From Bremerella volcania (GTDB taxonomy: Bacteria; Planctomycetota; Planctomycetia; Pirellulales; Pirellulaceae): a DNA stretch of 64,000 bases. Positions 32,029-43,408 of this stretch are shown one piece after another. The position numbers and the translations under genes are program-made. The stretch lies in the NCBI RefSeq assembly GCF_007748115.1, contig NZ_CP036289.1:3658001-3722000 (forward strand). The letters are read 5' to 3'. The notes beneath the pieces were generated by a model. It did no database searches, was not told the DNA's origin, and saw only the letters and a list, made by a program, of their open reading frames with translations. Numbering within the stretch: the stretch's first letter is position 1; every line of letters begins with the position of its first letter.

Positions 32029-32200
32029 ACTTAGCTCCGCTGCCTGCGGTTGACGCGGCGCCAGTTACGACGGATGCTTACAAGCAATGATTTGCTTCCG
32101 TTAGACTATGTCTAATAGCGGAGGCCGGACCGACGTATGGCAATTTGGTAAACCTATTGGAGTCAGAAAAAAGCCTGACTCTTGAGGAAAATTCGCATCT

Positions 32201-32749
32201 ATGACGCACGCTTGGCACGACGTGACCCCCGGTGAAGACATCCCAAGGGAATTCTGTGCGGTCATCGAGATCCCCACTGGGTCCAGCATCAAGTACGAAC
32301 TGGACAAAGACACCGGGCTTTTGCGAATGGACCGCATGCTTTACTCGGCCGTTCACTATCCGGCCAACTATGGTTTTGTGCCGCAAACGCTGGCTGAAGA
32401 CGACGACCCACTCGACGTGCTGGTGTTGTGCCAGGAACCAGTCGCCCCGCTGACTCTGATCACCGCACGTGCCGTGGGGCTTATGACGATGGTCGATAGC
32501 GGCAAGCTTGATCACAAGATTATCGCCGTCGCGGTGACCGATCCGGAATACTCTTCCTATAATGAAGCGATTGATCTGCCTAATCATCGCCGAAACATGT
32601 TGCGGCGCTTCTTCCAAGACTACAAGATGTTGGAAGGGAAATCGGTTGAGGTCGACGAGATCCTTCCTTCTGAGTTGGCCCTGCCGATCATCAACGAAGC
32701 CCTGGAACGCTACAGCGAACAGCGTCGCCGCGGATTTTATCGAAAGTAA
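32201..32749 (+). CDS. ppa: Inorganic pyrophosphatase, soluble type I
   Basis: 182-aa enzyme hydrolysing PPi to phosphate, which drives tRNA charging and sugar-nucleotide synthesis. Family marks: EIPTGSSIKYELDKDTG, YPANYGFVPQTLAEDDDPLDVLVL (the D-x-D-P-x-D-V-L metal site) and DYKMLEGKSVEVDE. Same strand as leuS and glgC, both PPi-producing enzymes, though separate intergenic gaps of ~150 bp suggest own promoters. Confidence 0.97.
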   Translation: MTHAWHDVTPGEDIPREFCAVIEIPTGSSIKYELDKDTGLLRMDRMLYSAVHYPANYGFVPQTLAEDDDPLDVLVLCQEPVAPLTLITARAVGLMTMVDSGKLDHKIIAVAVTDPEYSSYNEAIDLPNHRRNMLRRFFQDYKMLEGKSVEVDEILPSELALPIINEALERYSEQRRRGFYRK

Positions 32750-32909
32750 GCGTCGCATCCGTTGCGGCGCAATAATTGCATTAAGTTGCGGCAATATCGG
32801 GTGGGCGGATGCGCATTGGCTTGCGTAGTCGCGATGCCTCACGTTATCGTTCGAACGCCACCGACTGAAATATCCCCAATGCTTTTCTTCCATGGAAAGA
32901 AGGTGACCT

Positions 32910-34202
32910 ATGCGTAATGTCATCTGCCTGGTTCTGGGCGGAGGCCGTGGAACCCGGCTTTATCCATTGACCAAATACCGCTCGAAACCAGCCGTTCCGC
33001 TGGCGGGCAAGTACCGCTTGATCGACATTCCACTTTCCAACTGCTTGAACAGCCAGATGAATCGCATCTATGTGCTGACGCAGTTCATGTCGGTGAGTTT
33101 GCACCGCCACATCCGGCAGACGTATCGCTTCGATCACTTCAGCGGTGGTTTTGTCGAATTGCTGGCTGCCCAACAGACTGCCAGCGAAGGTTCCGACTGG
33201 TACCAAGGCACCGCTGATGCCGTTCGTAAGAACCTGCGTTATATCCAGCAGCACGGCATCGAATACGTTCTGATCCTTTCCGGCGATCAGTTGTACCGCA
33301 TGGACTACCGCGAGATGCTCGACTCGCACATCGAGTCGGGCGCCGACGTCTCGATCGCAGGCCTGCCTGTTCACTCGAAGGACGCCAGCGGCTTGGGCAT
33401 CATGAAGATCGACGAGACAGGCCGCGTGAATGGTTTTGTTGAGAAGCCCAAGACGCCGGAAGAACTGGCTCACGTCCGTACCGACCCGGCCTGGATTGAT
33501 GCTCGCGGCATCCAATCGAACGGTCGTGACTGCTTGGCGAGCATGGGCAATTACCTGTTCAACCGCGATACGCTGGTCGAACTGCTGGAAAAGACTGACT
33601 ACCAGGACTTCGGTAAAGAGATCTTCCCGGCCGCCATTCGAGCTAAGAAGGTGCAGATGCACATGTTCGACAGCTACTGGGAAGACATCGGGACGATCAA
33701 AGCGTTCTACGAATCGAACCTCGCCACGTTGGCTCCGACGCCTCCGTTTGAGTTCGTCGAAGAAGAAGCCCCGATCTTCACCCGAGCTCGCTTCCTGCCG
33801 CCCACGATGGTCATGGAAGGCAATTTCGCCAACAGCATGATTGCCGATGGTTGCCAGATCGGCAAAGGTTGCACGATCAAGAACAGCGTCATTGGTCTGC
33901 GTAGCGTCATCGAAGAAAACGTCACCATCGAAGATTCGGTGCTGATGGGTTGCGACTACTACGCGACCCGCATGGAAACCGAAGCCGACGAATCATCCGG
34001 ACGACCGCGCATGAAGATCGGTTCCGGCAGCGTCATCAAGGGAGCCATCGTCGACAAGAATTGCCACATCGGCAACAACGTCCGCGTGGTGAACAGCGAC
34101 AACCTGCCGGACAAGGAATATCCGGAAGGGGTCACCATCGTCGATGGCATCCCCGTCGTCGAAAAAGGTGCCTGCCTACCCGACGGCTGGACGCTTACCT
34201 AG
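32910..34202 (+). CDS. glgC: Glucose-1-phosphate adenylyltransferase
   Basis: 430-aa ADP-glucose pyrophosphorylase, first committed step of glycogen synthesis. Marks: LVLGGGRGTRLYPLTKYRSKPAVPLAGKYRLIDIPLSNC at the N-terminus, ILSGDQLYRMDY and SGADVSIAGLPV, and a C-terminal left-handed beta-helix of hexapeptide repeats (GCTIKNSVIGLRSVIEENVTIEDSVLMG). The sequence is closer to the plant/cyanobacterial type in its C-terminus (GVTIVDGIPVVEKGACLPDGWTL). Start after GAAAGAAGGTGACC. Confidence 0.96.
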   Translation: MRNVICLVLGGGRGTRLYPLTKYRSKPAVPLAGKYRLIDIPLSNCLNSQMNRIYVLTQFMSVSLHRHIRQTYRFDHFSGGFVELLAAQQTASEGSDWYQGTADAVRKNLRYIQQHGIEYVLILSGDQLYRMDYREMLDSHIESGADVSIAGLPVHSKDASGLGIMKIDETGRVNGFVEKPKTPEELAHVRTDPAWIDARGIQSNGRDCLASMGNYLFNRDTLVELLEKTDYQDFGKEIFPAAIRAKKVQMHMFDSYWEDIGTIKAFYESNLATLAPTPPFEFVEEEAPIFTRARFLPPTMVMEGNFANSMIADGCQIGKGCTIKNSVIGLRSVIEENVTIEDSVLMGCDYYATRMETEADESSGRPRMKIGSGSVIKGAIVDKNCHIGNNVRVVNSDNLPDKEYPEGVTIVDGIPVVEKGACLPDGWTLT

Positions 34203-34234
34203 TCGAAGCGCGTCCCCAAAAATGATCTCCAGTC

Positions 34235-34270
34235 CTCTCTCCCTCGAAGGGAGAGAGCTAGGGTGAGGGA
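34235..34270. repeat. CTCTCTCCC palindromic repeat (copy 1 of the genome repeat)
   Basis: CTCTCTCCC-TCGAA-GGGAGAGAG (34235-34257) followed by CTAGGGTGAGGGAG. The same unit, in either direction, is at 47446-47480 and twice at 59703-59812. The stop codon and last codons of the minus-strand gene at 34258 come from it. Confidence 0.8.
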
Positions 34271-34695
34271 GTCTCTTCGTCTCCATCCTCTTCCGGCAAA
34301 GATACTACCGTGGGGCGAGCCAAGCGAATCGCACCCGGCATCGCTAGTGGCAACGCCACGAAGTTCGCCACTTCAAACCAAACGGGATAAGGCAGCATCC
34401 ATTGGTTAAATCCCACGGCAACCAATAGCAGCGCCCCAACGACGATCGACGTCGCCAGGCCGCCAATCTTCCGCGCAACCCACACGCTACAAAACACGAC
34501 CAGCGCCCACATTGGTACGACCGCGGCCAACACCCAGGCCGGATATTTCTCGACGTGGGCGCAGATCTCTTCTTTCGTTCCCCCAAAGCCTTCGGGAAAC
34601 GGATGCACCACCGCGCTGAACAGTTCGACGGCGATCACCAAGACGAACGCAACTGCGAGGCCTGCAATCAGGCCCAAGATACTACGTAGAAGCAC
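34258..34695 (-). CDS. Small membrane protein (four helices)
   Basis: 145-aa integral membrane protein with helices at ~5-30 (ILGLIAGLAVAFVLVIAVELFSAVV), ~53-75 (WVLAAVVPMWALVVFCSVWVA), ~80-98 and ~105-125. Between helices 1 and 2 lies a conserved-looking loop HPFPEGFGGTKEEICAHVEKYP. The C-terminus is acidic and ends in TPSP encoded by the intergenic repeat, so the original end was probably different. Unassigned; resembles small conserved membrane proteins in planctomycete genomes. Confidence 0.75.
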   Translation of the reverse strand: MLLRSILGLIAGLAVAFVLVIAVELFSAVVHPFPEGFGGTKEEICAHVEKYPAWVLAAVVPMWALVVFCSVWVARKIGGLATSIVVGALLLVAVGFNQWMLPYPVWFEVANFVALPLAMPGAIRLARPTVVSLPEEDGDEETPSP

Positions 34696-34724
34696 TGAGT
34701 TGTTCTCCGATTCCCAATGACAGT

Positions 34725-35156
34725 TTATGGAGGACTAATGCGGTCGATCTCGGTGACATGGGCTTCCGCCCAGTCCTTCAACGGCTTCAACTGCTTTCGC
34801 TTCGGTCGAACCGCCTCCGTCTGCAACAGCCGAAGTGCCTCGTGTGCCAAGGCATGGTGGGGGCGCTGCTTGAAATCTTCATTACCGATCAATCGAGCAA
34901 GGATATGGAGGCCTAGTTTCTGGCAGCGTTCACCGTCATCTTTCAATAGATCAAGTAGTTGCTCGTCCGTCGGCCGGCAAACCGCGATGATGCAGGCCGC
35001 ATCCTTCGGCCACAACTTGTGCTCATGGAAAGCTTGAACCAGTTGTGGCACCAACTCGATCGACTTGCCAGGGGGAAGCTTCTCCATCAGCGCGGCATGC
35101 TGATGGAGAAGTTGCGGGGTCTTGATGATCTGCTGAACAAGCGGGCTGGCTTTCAT
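34725..35156 (-). CDS. Helical hypothetical protein, possible HEAT-like
   Basis: 143-aa soluble protein made of amphipathic helices (LVQQIIKTPQLLHQHAALMEKLP, IELVPQLVQAFHEHKLWP, EQLLDLLKDDGERCQKLGLHILARLIGNEDFK). The helix pairs resemble degenerate HEAT repeats. The C-terminus is basic (RPKRKQLKPLKDW). No catalytic motif. It lies between a membrane protein and a zinc-ribbon protein on the same strand with short gaps, so the three may be one unit. Confidence 0.65.
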   Translation of the reverse strand: MKASPLVQQIIKTPQLLHQHAALMEKLPPGKSIELVPQLVQAFHEHKLWPKDAACIIAVCRPTDEQLLDLLKDDGERCQKLGLHILARLIGNEDFKQRPHHALAHEALRLLQTEAVRPKRKQLKPLKDWAEAHVTEIDRISPP

Positions 35157-35191
35157 TAGAAAGGCTAAAGCCGGATCGCTCTCCGGCTATC

Positions 35192-36136
35192 CTACGGCAG
35201 CGTAATTGATTTCAAGCGAATCCTTCGTTCACTGACCAGGACCTCGTCCACTTCGCCAAAGGTGATCTTCGACGCGAGTTCCCGGACATCACCGTCGTAT
35301 GGAAACGTGAAGACGCGCTGGCGGATATTAGGATCAAACCAATGCACATGGGTATGGGCGATCATCTCCTGCTTGAGGATTTCATAAATCTCCTTGGCTT
35401 GCTCACGACTGATCGACTCGCACTCCAGACGCACGAGCTTATCCGCGCCAAACTCCTGCTCCATCCGGCTGATTGCTTCCTTCGCAAGATCTCGTCCGCC
35501 GAATCCTGGGCCGCCAGGCATACCCGGCGGGCGCCCCCCTTGACCCAATGGGCCAAAAGGTTGCCCCTGAGGAGGCGGGCCTGGCTGTTGGGATTGCGAC
35601 TGGTTCGTGCCATCATGTGGTGGAACATAGATTCCTTCATCTCGCGCGCCTCCTGGGCCACGCGGAGGTGCGAATGCCCCTTCACCTCGCGATGGTCCCG
35701 GGCCAAATTGGCCACCGGATACATCTCGATCCCGAGGCGCTCCCTGTCCCGAACCAGCCACTGGATAAAGTGTTGAGAAGGCGATGACGACCACGACCGT
35801 TACGCCTGTGACTCTTGCCATGCCCAGTAACACAGGCACGACAGAAAACGAACCGGATGAACTGTTGTTTTGCTTCGGTGGCAACGTCCCGAGCGCTGGG
35901 CCGGAAAGGGCTGGCTCGGAAGTCGGAATGTCGCCGAACAGATCATCCCCGAGCGGATCCGGAGCGCTCGCAGGGATCAGCAAGGGCTCTTCCTCCGGAG
36001 GTGGAGCCGCCCCTTGAATTTCCGCGACGAACTTCTGCGAGCACTTTTTACAGGTCACTCGCCGGCCGGCGAGCTTCTGGTCGGCAACCGGATATTTGGT
36101 GCCGCAGCTGGGACAGACAATATGAAGCTTAGCCAT
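35192..36136 (-). CDS. MJ0042-type zinc-ribbon membrane protein with Gly/Pro/Gln-rich linker
   Basis: 314-aa protein. Residues 1-38 are an MJ0042-type zinc finger (IVCPSCGTKYPVADQKLAGRRVTCKKCSQKF). A Pro/acidic stretch follows, then one hydrophobic segment (VPVLLGMARVTGVTVVVVIAFSTLYPVA), a long disordered Gly/Pro/Gln linker (residues ~128-210), and a C-terminal alpha/beta domain (KLVRLECESISREQAKEIYEILKQEMIAH...RVFTFPYDGDVRELASKITFGEVDEVL). I use the ATG at 36136; a GTG two codons upstream is possible. Such proteins are typical of planctomycetes; the role is unknown. Confidence 0.75.
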   Translation of the reverse strand: MAKLHIVCPSCGTKYPVADQKLAGRRVTCKKCSQKFVAEIQGAAPPPEEEPLLIPASAPDPLGDDLFGDIPTSEPALSGPALGTLPPKQNNSSSGSFSVVPVLLGMARVTGVTVVVVIAFSTLYPVAGSGQGAPRDRDVSGGQFGPGPSRGEGAFAPPRGPGGARDEGIYVPPHDGTNQSQSQQPGPPPQGQPFGPLGQGGRPPGMPGGPGFGGRDLAKEAISRMEQEFGADKLVRLECESISREQAKEIYEILKQEMIAHTHVHWFDPNIRQRVFTFPYDGDVRELASKITFGEVDEVLVSERRIRLKSITLP

Positions 36137-36256
36137 GATCACCCACTAGCAAGATCGGGTTTAAATTCGCGTCAATTATAACCACCAGAAATAGGAGATT
36201 GAACTCCATTCTGTTGGGTGGCATAGAATTGGAACGTCGTGCTCTTCACCGTCCAT

Positions 36257-36296
36257 AAAAAAGCCCCCTCGCAATCTGTCTGCGCGAGAGGGCTTG
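36257..36296 (-). terminator. Terminator after aceF
   Basis: On the minus strand AGCCCTCTCGC...GCGAGGGGGCT with one mismatch, followed by TTTTTT. It lies ~30 bp beyond the aceF stop. Confidence 0.75.
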
Positions 36297-36327
36297 TTCG
36301 TAGGTAAATCGATGAAGGCTCGGAACC

Positions 36328-37710
36328 CTAAGGAGCCATCAGCAGCTTGCTGGGGTTCTCCAGCAGGCTCTTCACGTCGTTCAGGAATCGCTGAGCCGTG
36401 GCACCATCGACCAGGCGGTGATCGTACGACAGGCTCAGTGGCATCATCAACCGAGCCACGATTTGGTCTTTCACGACGACCGGCATCTTGCGCGAGCGGC
36501 CAACCAACAGGATAGCAACTTCCGGAACGTTGATGATCGGCGTGCTGTAGGTGCCGCCGATCGCGCCGAGGTTGCTGATCGTGAAAGTTCCGCCTTGCAG
36601 GGCCGACATCTCGAACGTGTTGCCGCGAATGTCAGAAGCCGTTTGCTGCAGGCCGCGAGCGATGTCCGGAATCGACATCCGATCGGTGTTCTTCATGTTC
36701 GGCACCAGCAGACCACGGTCGGAATCGACAGCGATGCCGACGTTCACGTAATCTTTGTAGATGATCTGCTCTTGTTCCATGTCGATCGTGGCGTTCAGTT
36801 CCGGATGCTCACGCAGAGCAACGGCAACGGCCTTGATCAGAAACGGCATGGTAGTCAGCTTGACGCCCGCTTCGGCGTAGTCGTCCTTGCTTTGCTGACG
36901 CAGTTCTTCAAGGGCCGTGATGTCGGCGTCGTCGAAGTTGGTAACCCGCGGGGCGGTCGTCCAGCTCTTGCTCATTTGAGCGGCGGTGACCTTGCGGATC
37001 TTCTTCATCTTCTCGATGCGAACTGGACCGTACTTGTCCTCGTTCGCTTCACCGGTGAGCGATGGCAGCGAACCCGTCGCGGCCGGAGCGGAAGCCGTGC
37101 CCGACTTCGTCGATGGCCCCCCTTGATTCAGATCGCGAACCGTTCGCAGCACGTCGTCCCGCTCGATGCGTCCGTTGGGGCCAGAGCCTTGCACGTTACG
37201 CAGATCGACACCCACTTCCCGGGCGAAGCGACGCACGGCGGGACCGGCTGGTACGCTGTCGTCGGCGGACGGTGCTTCGGCAACGGGTACCGGTGGAGGC
37301 GTGGTCATGCGAGGCGGAGTTGCTGGCGCCGGAGCTGGCTTCGGCGGTGCCGGCGCAGGTGTGGGATCTTCTTTCGGAGGAGCAGGCTCAGGAGCTTCTT
37401 CTTTGGCTTCTGGCTCGGGAGCTTTCTCTTCTTTCGGTGGTTCAGCGGCTGGAGCGCTTCCACCACCGGAACCTGCACCTTCGAGCGTCACGATCGGCGC
37501 ATGAACCGCGACGGTATCGCCCGTCTTAACATGGACCTTCGCGATCTTGCCCCCTTCGGTGCTGGGAACGTCGACCGTCGCCTTGTCGGTTTCGATTTCG
37601 ATCAGGGTCTGTCCCTTTTCGACCGTATCGCCAACCGAAACATGGACGGCCAGCACGTCTCCCGATTCAATTCCATCGCCCAGATCAGGCAGTTGTACGT
37701 CTATCGACAT
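36328..37710 (-). CDS. aceF: Pyruvate dehydrogenase E2, dihydrolipoamide acetyltransferase
   Basis: 460-aa core of the pyruvate dehydrogenase complex, moving the acetyl group to CoA. One N-terminal lipoyl domain with the modified Lys in EIETDKATVDVPS (residues ~40-50), a long Ala/Pro/Glu linker (~95-170), the E3-binding domain VRRFAREVGVDLRNVQGSGPNGRIERDDV and the catalytic domain ending with YDHRLVDGATAQRFLNDVKS (H-x-x-x-D-G). The ATG at 37710 has AAGG upstream; 37743 is an unneeded longer start. Last of three genes lpd-aceE-aceF on the minus strand. Confidence 0.96.
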   Translation of the reverse strand: MSIDVQLPDLGDGIESGDVLAVHVSVGDTVEKGQTLIEIETDKATVDVPSTEGGKIAKVHVKTGDTVAVHAPIVTLEGAGSGGGSAPAAEPPKEEKAPEPEAKEEAPEPAPPKEDPTPAPAPPKPAPAPATPPRMTTPPPVPVAEAPSADDSVPAGPAVRRFAREVGVDLRNVQGSGPNGRIERDDVLRTVRDLNQGGPSTKSGTASAPAATGSLPSLTGEANEDKYGPVRIEKMKKIRKVTAAQMSKSWTTAPRVTNFDDADITALEELRQQSKDDYAEAGVKLTTMPFLIKAVAVALREHPELNATIDMEQEQIIYKDYVNVGIAVDSDRGLLVPNMKNTDRMSIPDIARGLQQTASDIRGNTFEMSALQGGTFTISNLGAIGGTYSTPIINVPEVAILLVGRSRKMPVVVKDQIVARLMMPLSLSYDHRLVDGATAQRFLNDVKSLLENPSKLLMAP

Positions 37711-37806
37711 GGTGAATAACCTTGCTTGGAATGCGTATTTCAAGTCGCATGGAAAAGCGGTCGTCGGCCGGGGGTCTGGCCGGCCGACGATGCTGCCAAT
37801 ATGCCG

Positions 37807-40524
<2,718 letters not shown>

Positions 40525-40796
40525 GCAACTTCCCTTTTTTCAGTCCGTTGCTTTGCGCCAGGAAAAAATTTCTTCCGTCGCGACTTCTATTTGCGCGACG
40601 AGGTCTGGCGAAGCAACCCTCGATTAACTTATCTCAAAGATCAATCTCGGTTTAGGCCCGAGGCGGGCTTCGAGTCTGAATTCTACCGCGCTGAGTATAT
40701 TTGTCAGCGAGTGGTAGGCGAACCCTCTCCGTGTTCTGCAGGCAGCAGAATCGGCACAAGCCCAATTAAAACCACAAGTTATTTAATGATAAGACG

Positions 40797-42227
40797 TTAC
40801 GACTTCTTCTTCGGCTTGTAAATTTCGGTGGCGGTTCCGAAAAATACCTCGCCAGCGTTCATAACGGTCTCGCTCAAGGTCGGATGCGGGTGAATTGTCG
40901 AAGTCAGATCAAAGACTTCGGCACGCATTTCCAGGGCCAAAACGGCCTCGGAAATCATCTCACCGGCACCTGGCCCGACGATCCCGCAACCCAAAACACG
41001 CTGCGTTTCGGGGTCGATGATCCACTTGGTCAACCCATCAGTACGACCTAATGCTTGGGCACGACCACTGGCCGCCCAGGGATACATGGCCACCTCGACC
41101 TTCTTCCCCATGGCCTTGGCTTCTTCTTCCATCAGACCAGCCCAGGCAATTTCGGGATCGGTGAAGATCACGGCCGGAATCGCGGCTGGCTCGAACGAAA
41201 CGGGATGCCCCAAAATGGCCTCGACGGCGGCACGACCTTCGTGGGTCGCTTTATGAGCGAGCATTGGATTGCCGGTCACGTCGCCGATCGCCGAGATCTT
41301 CGGATCGGCCGTGCGAAGCTGCTTATCGACCCCAATGAAACCGCGTTTGTCGACGACGCACTGCGTGTTTTCCAGGCCAATTCCCTTGGTATTCGGCCAA
41401 CGACCGATCGAAACCAAAACGCGGTCATACTTGAACGTACCGAACTTGTTGGGTCCCTCGAACGCGACTTCAACCTTGCCGTCGCGATCGCCCAGCGATC
41501 CAACCTTGGTGTTGGTGAAGATACGCCCCTCGAACAGTTCTTCCAGCTTCTTGGCCAGCGGCTTGACCAGGTTGCGGTCGGCACCCGGCAGAAGCCCGTC
41601 GGTAAGTTCGACAACACTGACCTTGGTACCCAGATGGGCGTAGACGGTGCCCATTTCCAGCCCGATATAGCCACCACCAATGACCAGCATGGTCTCGGGA
41701 ATGTCTTGTAGCTCCAGCGCGCCGGTCGAGTCCATCACCCGTGGCGAGTCGATCTGGAAAGCTGGCGGCATGGCGGCCACCGAGCCCGTCGCGACGATCG
41801 CATGATCGAACGTCAGCTTGCCACCCTCGGGAATGGAAGGGTCGTCCCCCTCAAACTCGAGGGTGCTCGAATCAACAAAGCTGGCCTTCGCCTTGATGAC
41901 GGTCACGTTACGTTTCTTGGCGAGCTGACCGAGGCCGGTGGAAAGGGACTTGATGACCCCTTCTTTACGAGCACGCAGCTTGTCTAGCTCGATCTGAGGG
42001 TCGCTGAAGGTAACGCCCCAGTCCTTGTTCAGTTCGTGGACTTCATCAATTACGCGTGCCACGTGCAGCAGTGCCTTGGACGGGATGCATCCACGCAACA
42101 AGCACGTCCCCCCGAGACGCGGTTCTTTTTCAATGAGGGTGACTTCCATTCCTTCGTCGGCAGCCAAGAATGCTGCTGCGTAGCCCCCGGGACCACCACC
42201 GATGACCGCCAATTGGGTATGAGCCAT
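40797..42227 (-). CDS. lpd: Dihydrolipoyl dehydrogenase (E3)
   Basis: 476-aa flavoprotein reoxidising lipoyl groups with NAD+. FAD site VIGGGPGGYAAAFLAADEG, redox disulfide GGTCLLRGCIPSKALLH, NAD site VIGGGYIGLEMGTVYAHLG, FAD site 2 SAIGDVTGNPMLAHKATHEG, and the C-terminal His-Glu pair in TIHPHPTLSETVMNA. It may also serve other 2-oxoacid complexes. A 272-bp gap to aceE suggests that aceE has its own promoter. Confidence 0.97.
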   Translation of the reverse strand: MAHTQLAVIGGGPGGYAAAFLAADEGMEVTLIEKEPRLGGTCLLRGCIPSKALLHVARVIDEVHELNKDWGVTFSDPQIELDKLRARKEGVIKSLSTGLGQLAKKRNVTVIKAKASFVDSSTLEFEGDDPSIPEGGKLTFDHAIVATGSVAAMPPAFQIDSPRVMDSTGALELQDIPETMLVIGGGYIGLEMGTVYAHLGTKVSVVELTDGLLPGADRNLVKPLAKKLEELFEGRIFTNTKVGSLGDRDGKVEVAFEGPNKFGTFKYDRVLVSIGRWPNTKGIGLENTQCVVDKRGFIGVDKQLRTADPKISAIGDVTGNPMLAHKATHEGRAAVEAILGHPVSFEPAAIPAVIFTDPEIAWAGLMEEEAKAMGKKVEVAMYPWAASGRAQALGRTDGLTKWIIDPETQRVLGCGIVGPGAGEMISEAVLALEMRAEVFDLTSTIHPHPTLSETVMNAGEVFFGTATEIYKPKKKS

Positions 42228-42340
42228 GATGTCTCTCTAGCAAATTTACTAAGGCAAAATTGAGTTACTGACTTGAGATGCGGTAGTGGGGAGATGCGTC
42301 TCAAGTTCCACTGGTAACAGTGGCACATTGAACCAAAAAA

Positions 42341-42383
42341 AAAGGGACTCCGCGACGGGCTGTCGTGCCGGAATCCCTTTGAA
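42341..42383 (-). terminator. Terminator after rpsD
   Basis: On the minus strand AAAGGGATTCCGGC...CGGAGTCCCTTT with an internal mismatch, followed by a run of U (A-run 42335-42343). It lies ~35 bp after the rpsD stop. Confidence 0.8.
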
Positions 42384-42416
42384 ATCTGCGAATTGCCGAA
42401 AAATTGATTTCGGAAA

Positions 42417-43025
42417 TTAACGCGACATGAATTCGACCACCATGTTCACGTCCACCGGCAGGCTGATGTCTTCCGGGCCTGGAACGGCGTCGTAGGTCAC
42501 CGACAGGGTTTCCGGATCAGGCGACAGAAATGCCGCTGGTTCGCCGGAAGCGTCCGCGTGAATGCTGCGGTAAAGGATCTGCAGCTTTTCACGGTTGCGA
42601 ACGCTAACCACGTCGCCGGGACGCATCTGATAGGAAGGCTTGTCGACCTTGTGGCCGTTGACCAGGAAGTGACCGTGAACGATCCCCTGGCGAGCCTGGC
42701 AGCGAGTCAGAGCCAGACCGGCACGACGAACCACGTTGTCCAAGCGGCGTTCGCAAAGCGACAGCAGATTTTCACCCGTGTTCCCCTTGCTGTGCTTGGC
42801 GTGGGCGAAGTAGCGACGGAGCTGCTTTTCACCAATGCCGTAATAGTGCTTGATCTTTTGCTTTTCCATCAAAGCGGCACCGTAGTTGGACGGGCGCTTT
42901 GGACGATTGTGCATGCCGGGGGGGTTAGGCCGACGGTCGGCAGCACGCATGGCGCCGCGACTTTCGTAAATAACGGCACCGAGGCGACGGTTGATTTTGG
43001 CCTTGGGACCTGTGTAATGGCCCAT
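42417..43025 (-). CDS. rpsD: 30S ribosomal protein S4
   Basis: 202-aa primary 16S rRNA-binding protein that starts small-subunit assembly. N-terminus MGHYTGPKAKINRRLGAVIYESRGAMRAADRRPNPPGMH, S4 domain SLCERRLDNVVRRAGLALTRCQARQGIVHGHFLVNG. I use the ATG at 43025; the frame is open to 43106 but those residues are not conserved. In many bacteria rpsD lies in the alpha operon with rpsK and rpoA; here it stands alone with its own terminator. The N-terminal zinc-binding cysteines of some S4 proteins are absent. Confidence 0.96.
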   Translation of the reverse strand: MGHYTGPKAKINRRLGAVIYESRGAMRAADRRPNPPGMHNRPKRPSNYGAALMEKQKIKHYYGIGEKQLRRYFAHAKHSKGNTGENLLSLCERRLDNVVRRAGLALTRCQARQGIVHGHFLVNGHKVDKPSYQMRPGDVVSVRNREKLQILYRSIHADASGEPAAFLSPDPETLSVTYDAVPGPEDISLPVDVNMVVEFMSR

Positions 43026-43408
43026 GTGCGATTCACTCCTAAGATTCGATTTCCAGGAATCACCATACCGCTGTATCAGCGACGAAAACGTGATTCCTAC
43101 ATCCACGTTTGTTCCCAGGTCAAAACTTTAGACCGGGTGGAAACCACACATTGTGCCGCACCTACCCTCCTTTGACAAGGGGCTCTTACAGCCCTTTAGT
43201 CAAAATTGGGGCTGTACTTAAGTGCCGTAAAACCCGCCGCAGTTCAGCCATTCAACCCTTTTCCGTTGAATAAAGTGGATAAAAACGTTGTGGTTCTTGT
43301 CGCGAAACTTTGTATCCTGGAGATACATCAGTGAGAATGATGTAACTTCCTGCCAGCCATTTTTTCGGCTACCCCTCTACTAGACTTCTTGCCTGAAGGA
43401 TTTTCTGC
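43026..43408. other. Divergent intergenic region of rpsD and the Tat oxidoreductase
   Basis: Holds the upstream regions of both genes. A small hairpin TGTATC-CTG-GATACA lies near 43312-43327. No RNA gene and no convincing promoter pair was found by eye. S4 leader autoregulation structures could be present but cannot be recognised here. Confidence 0.35.
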
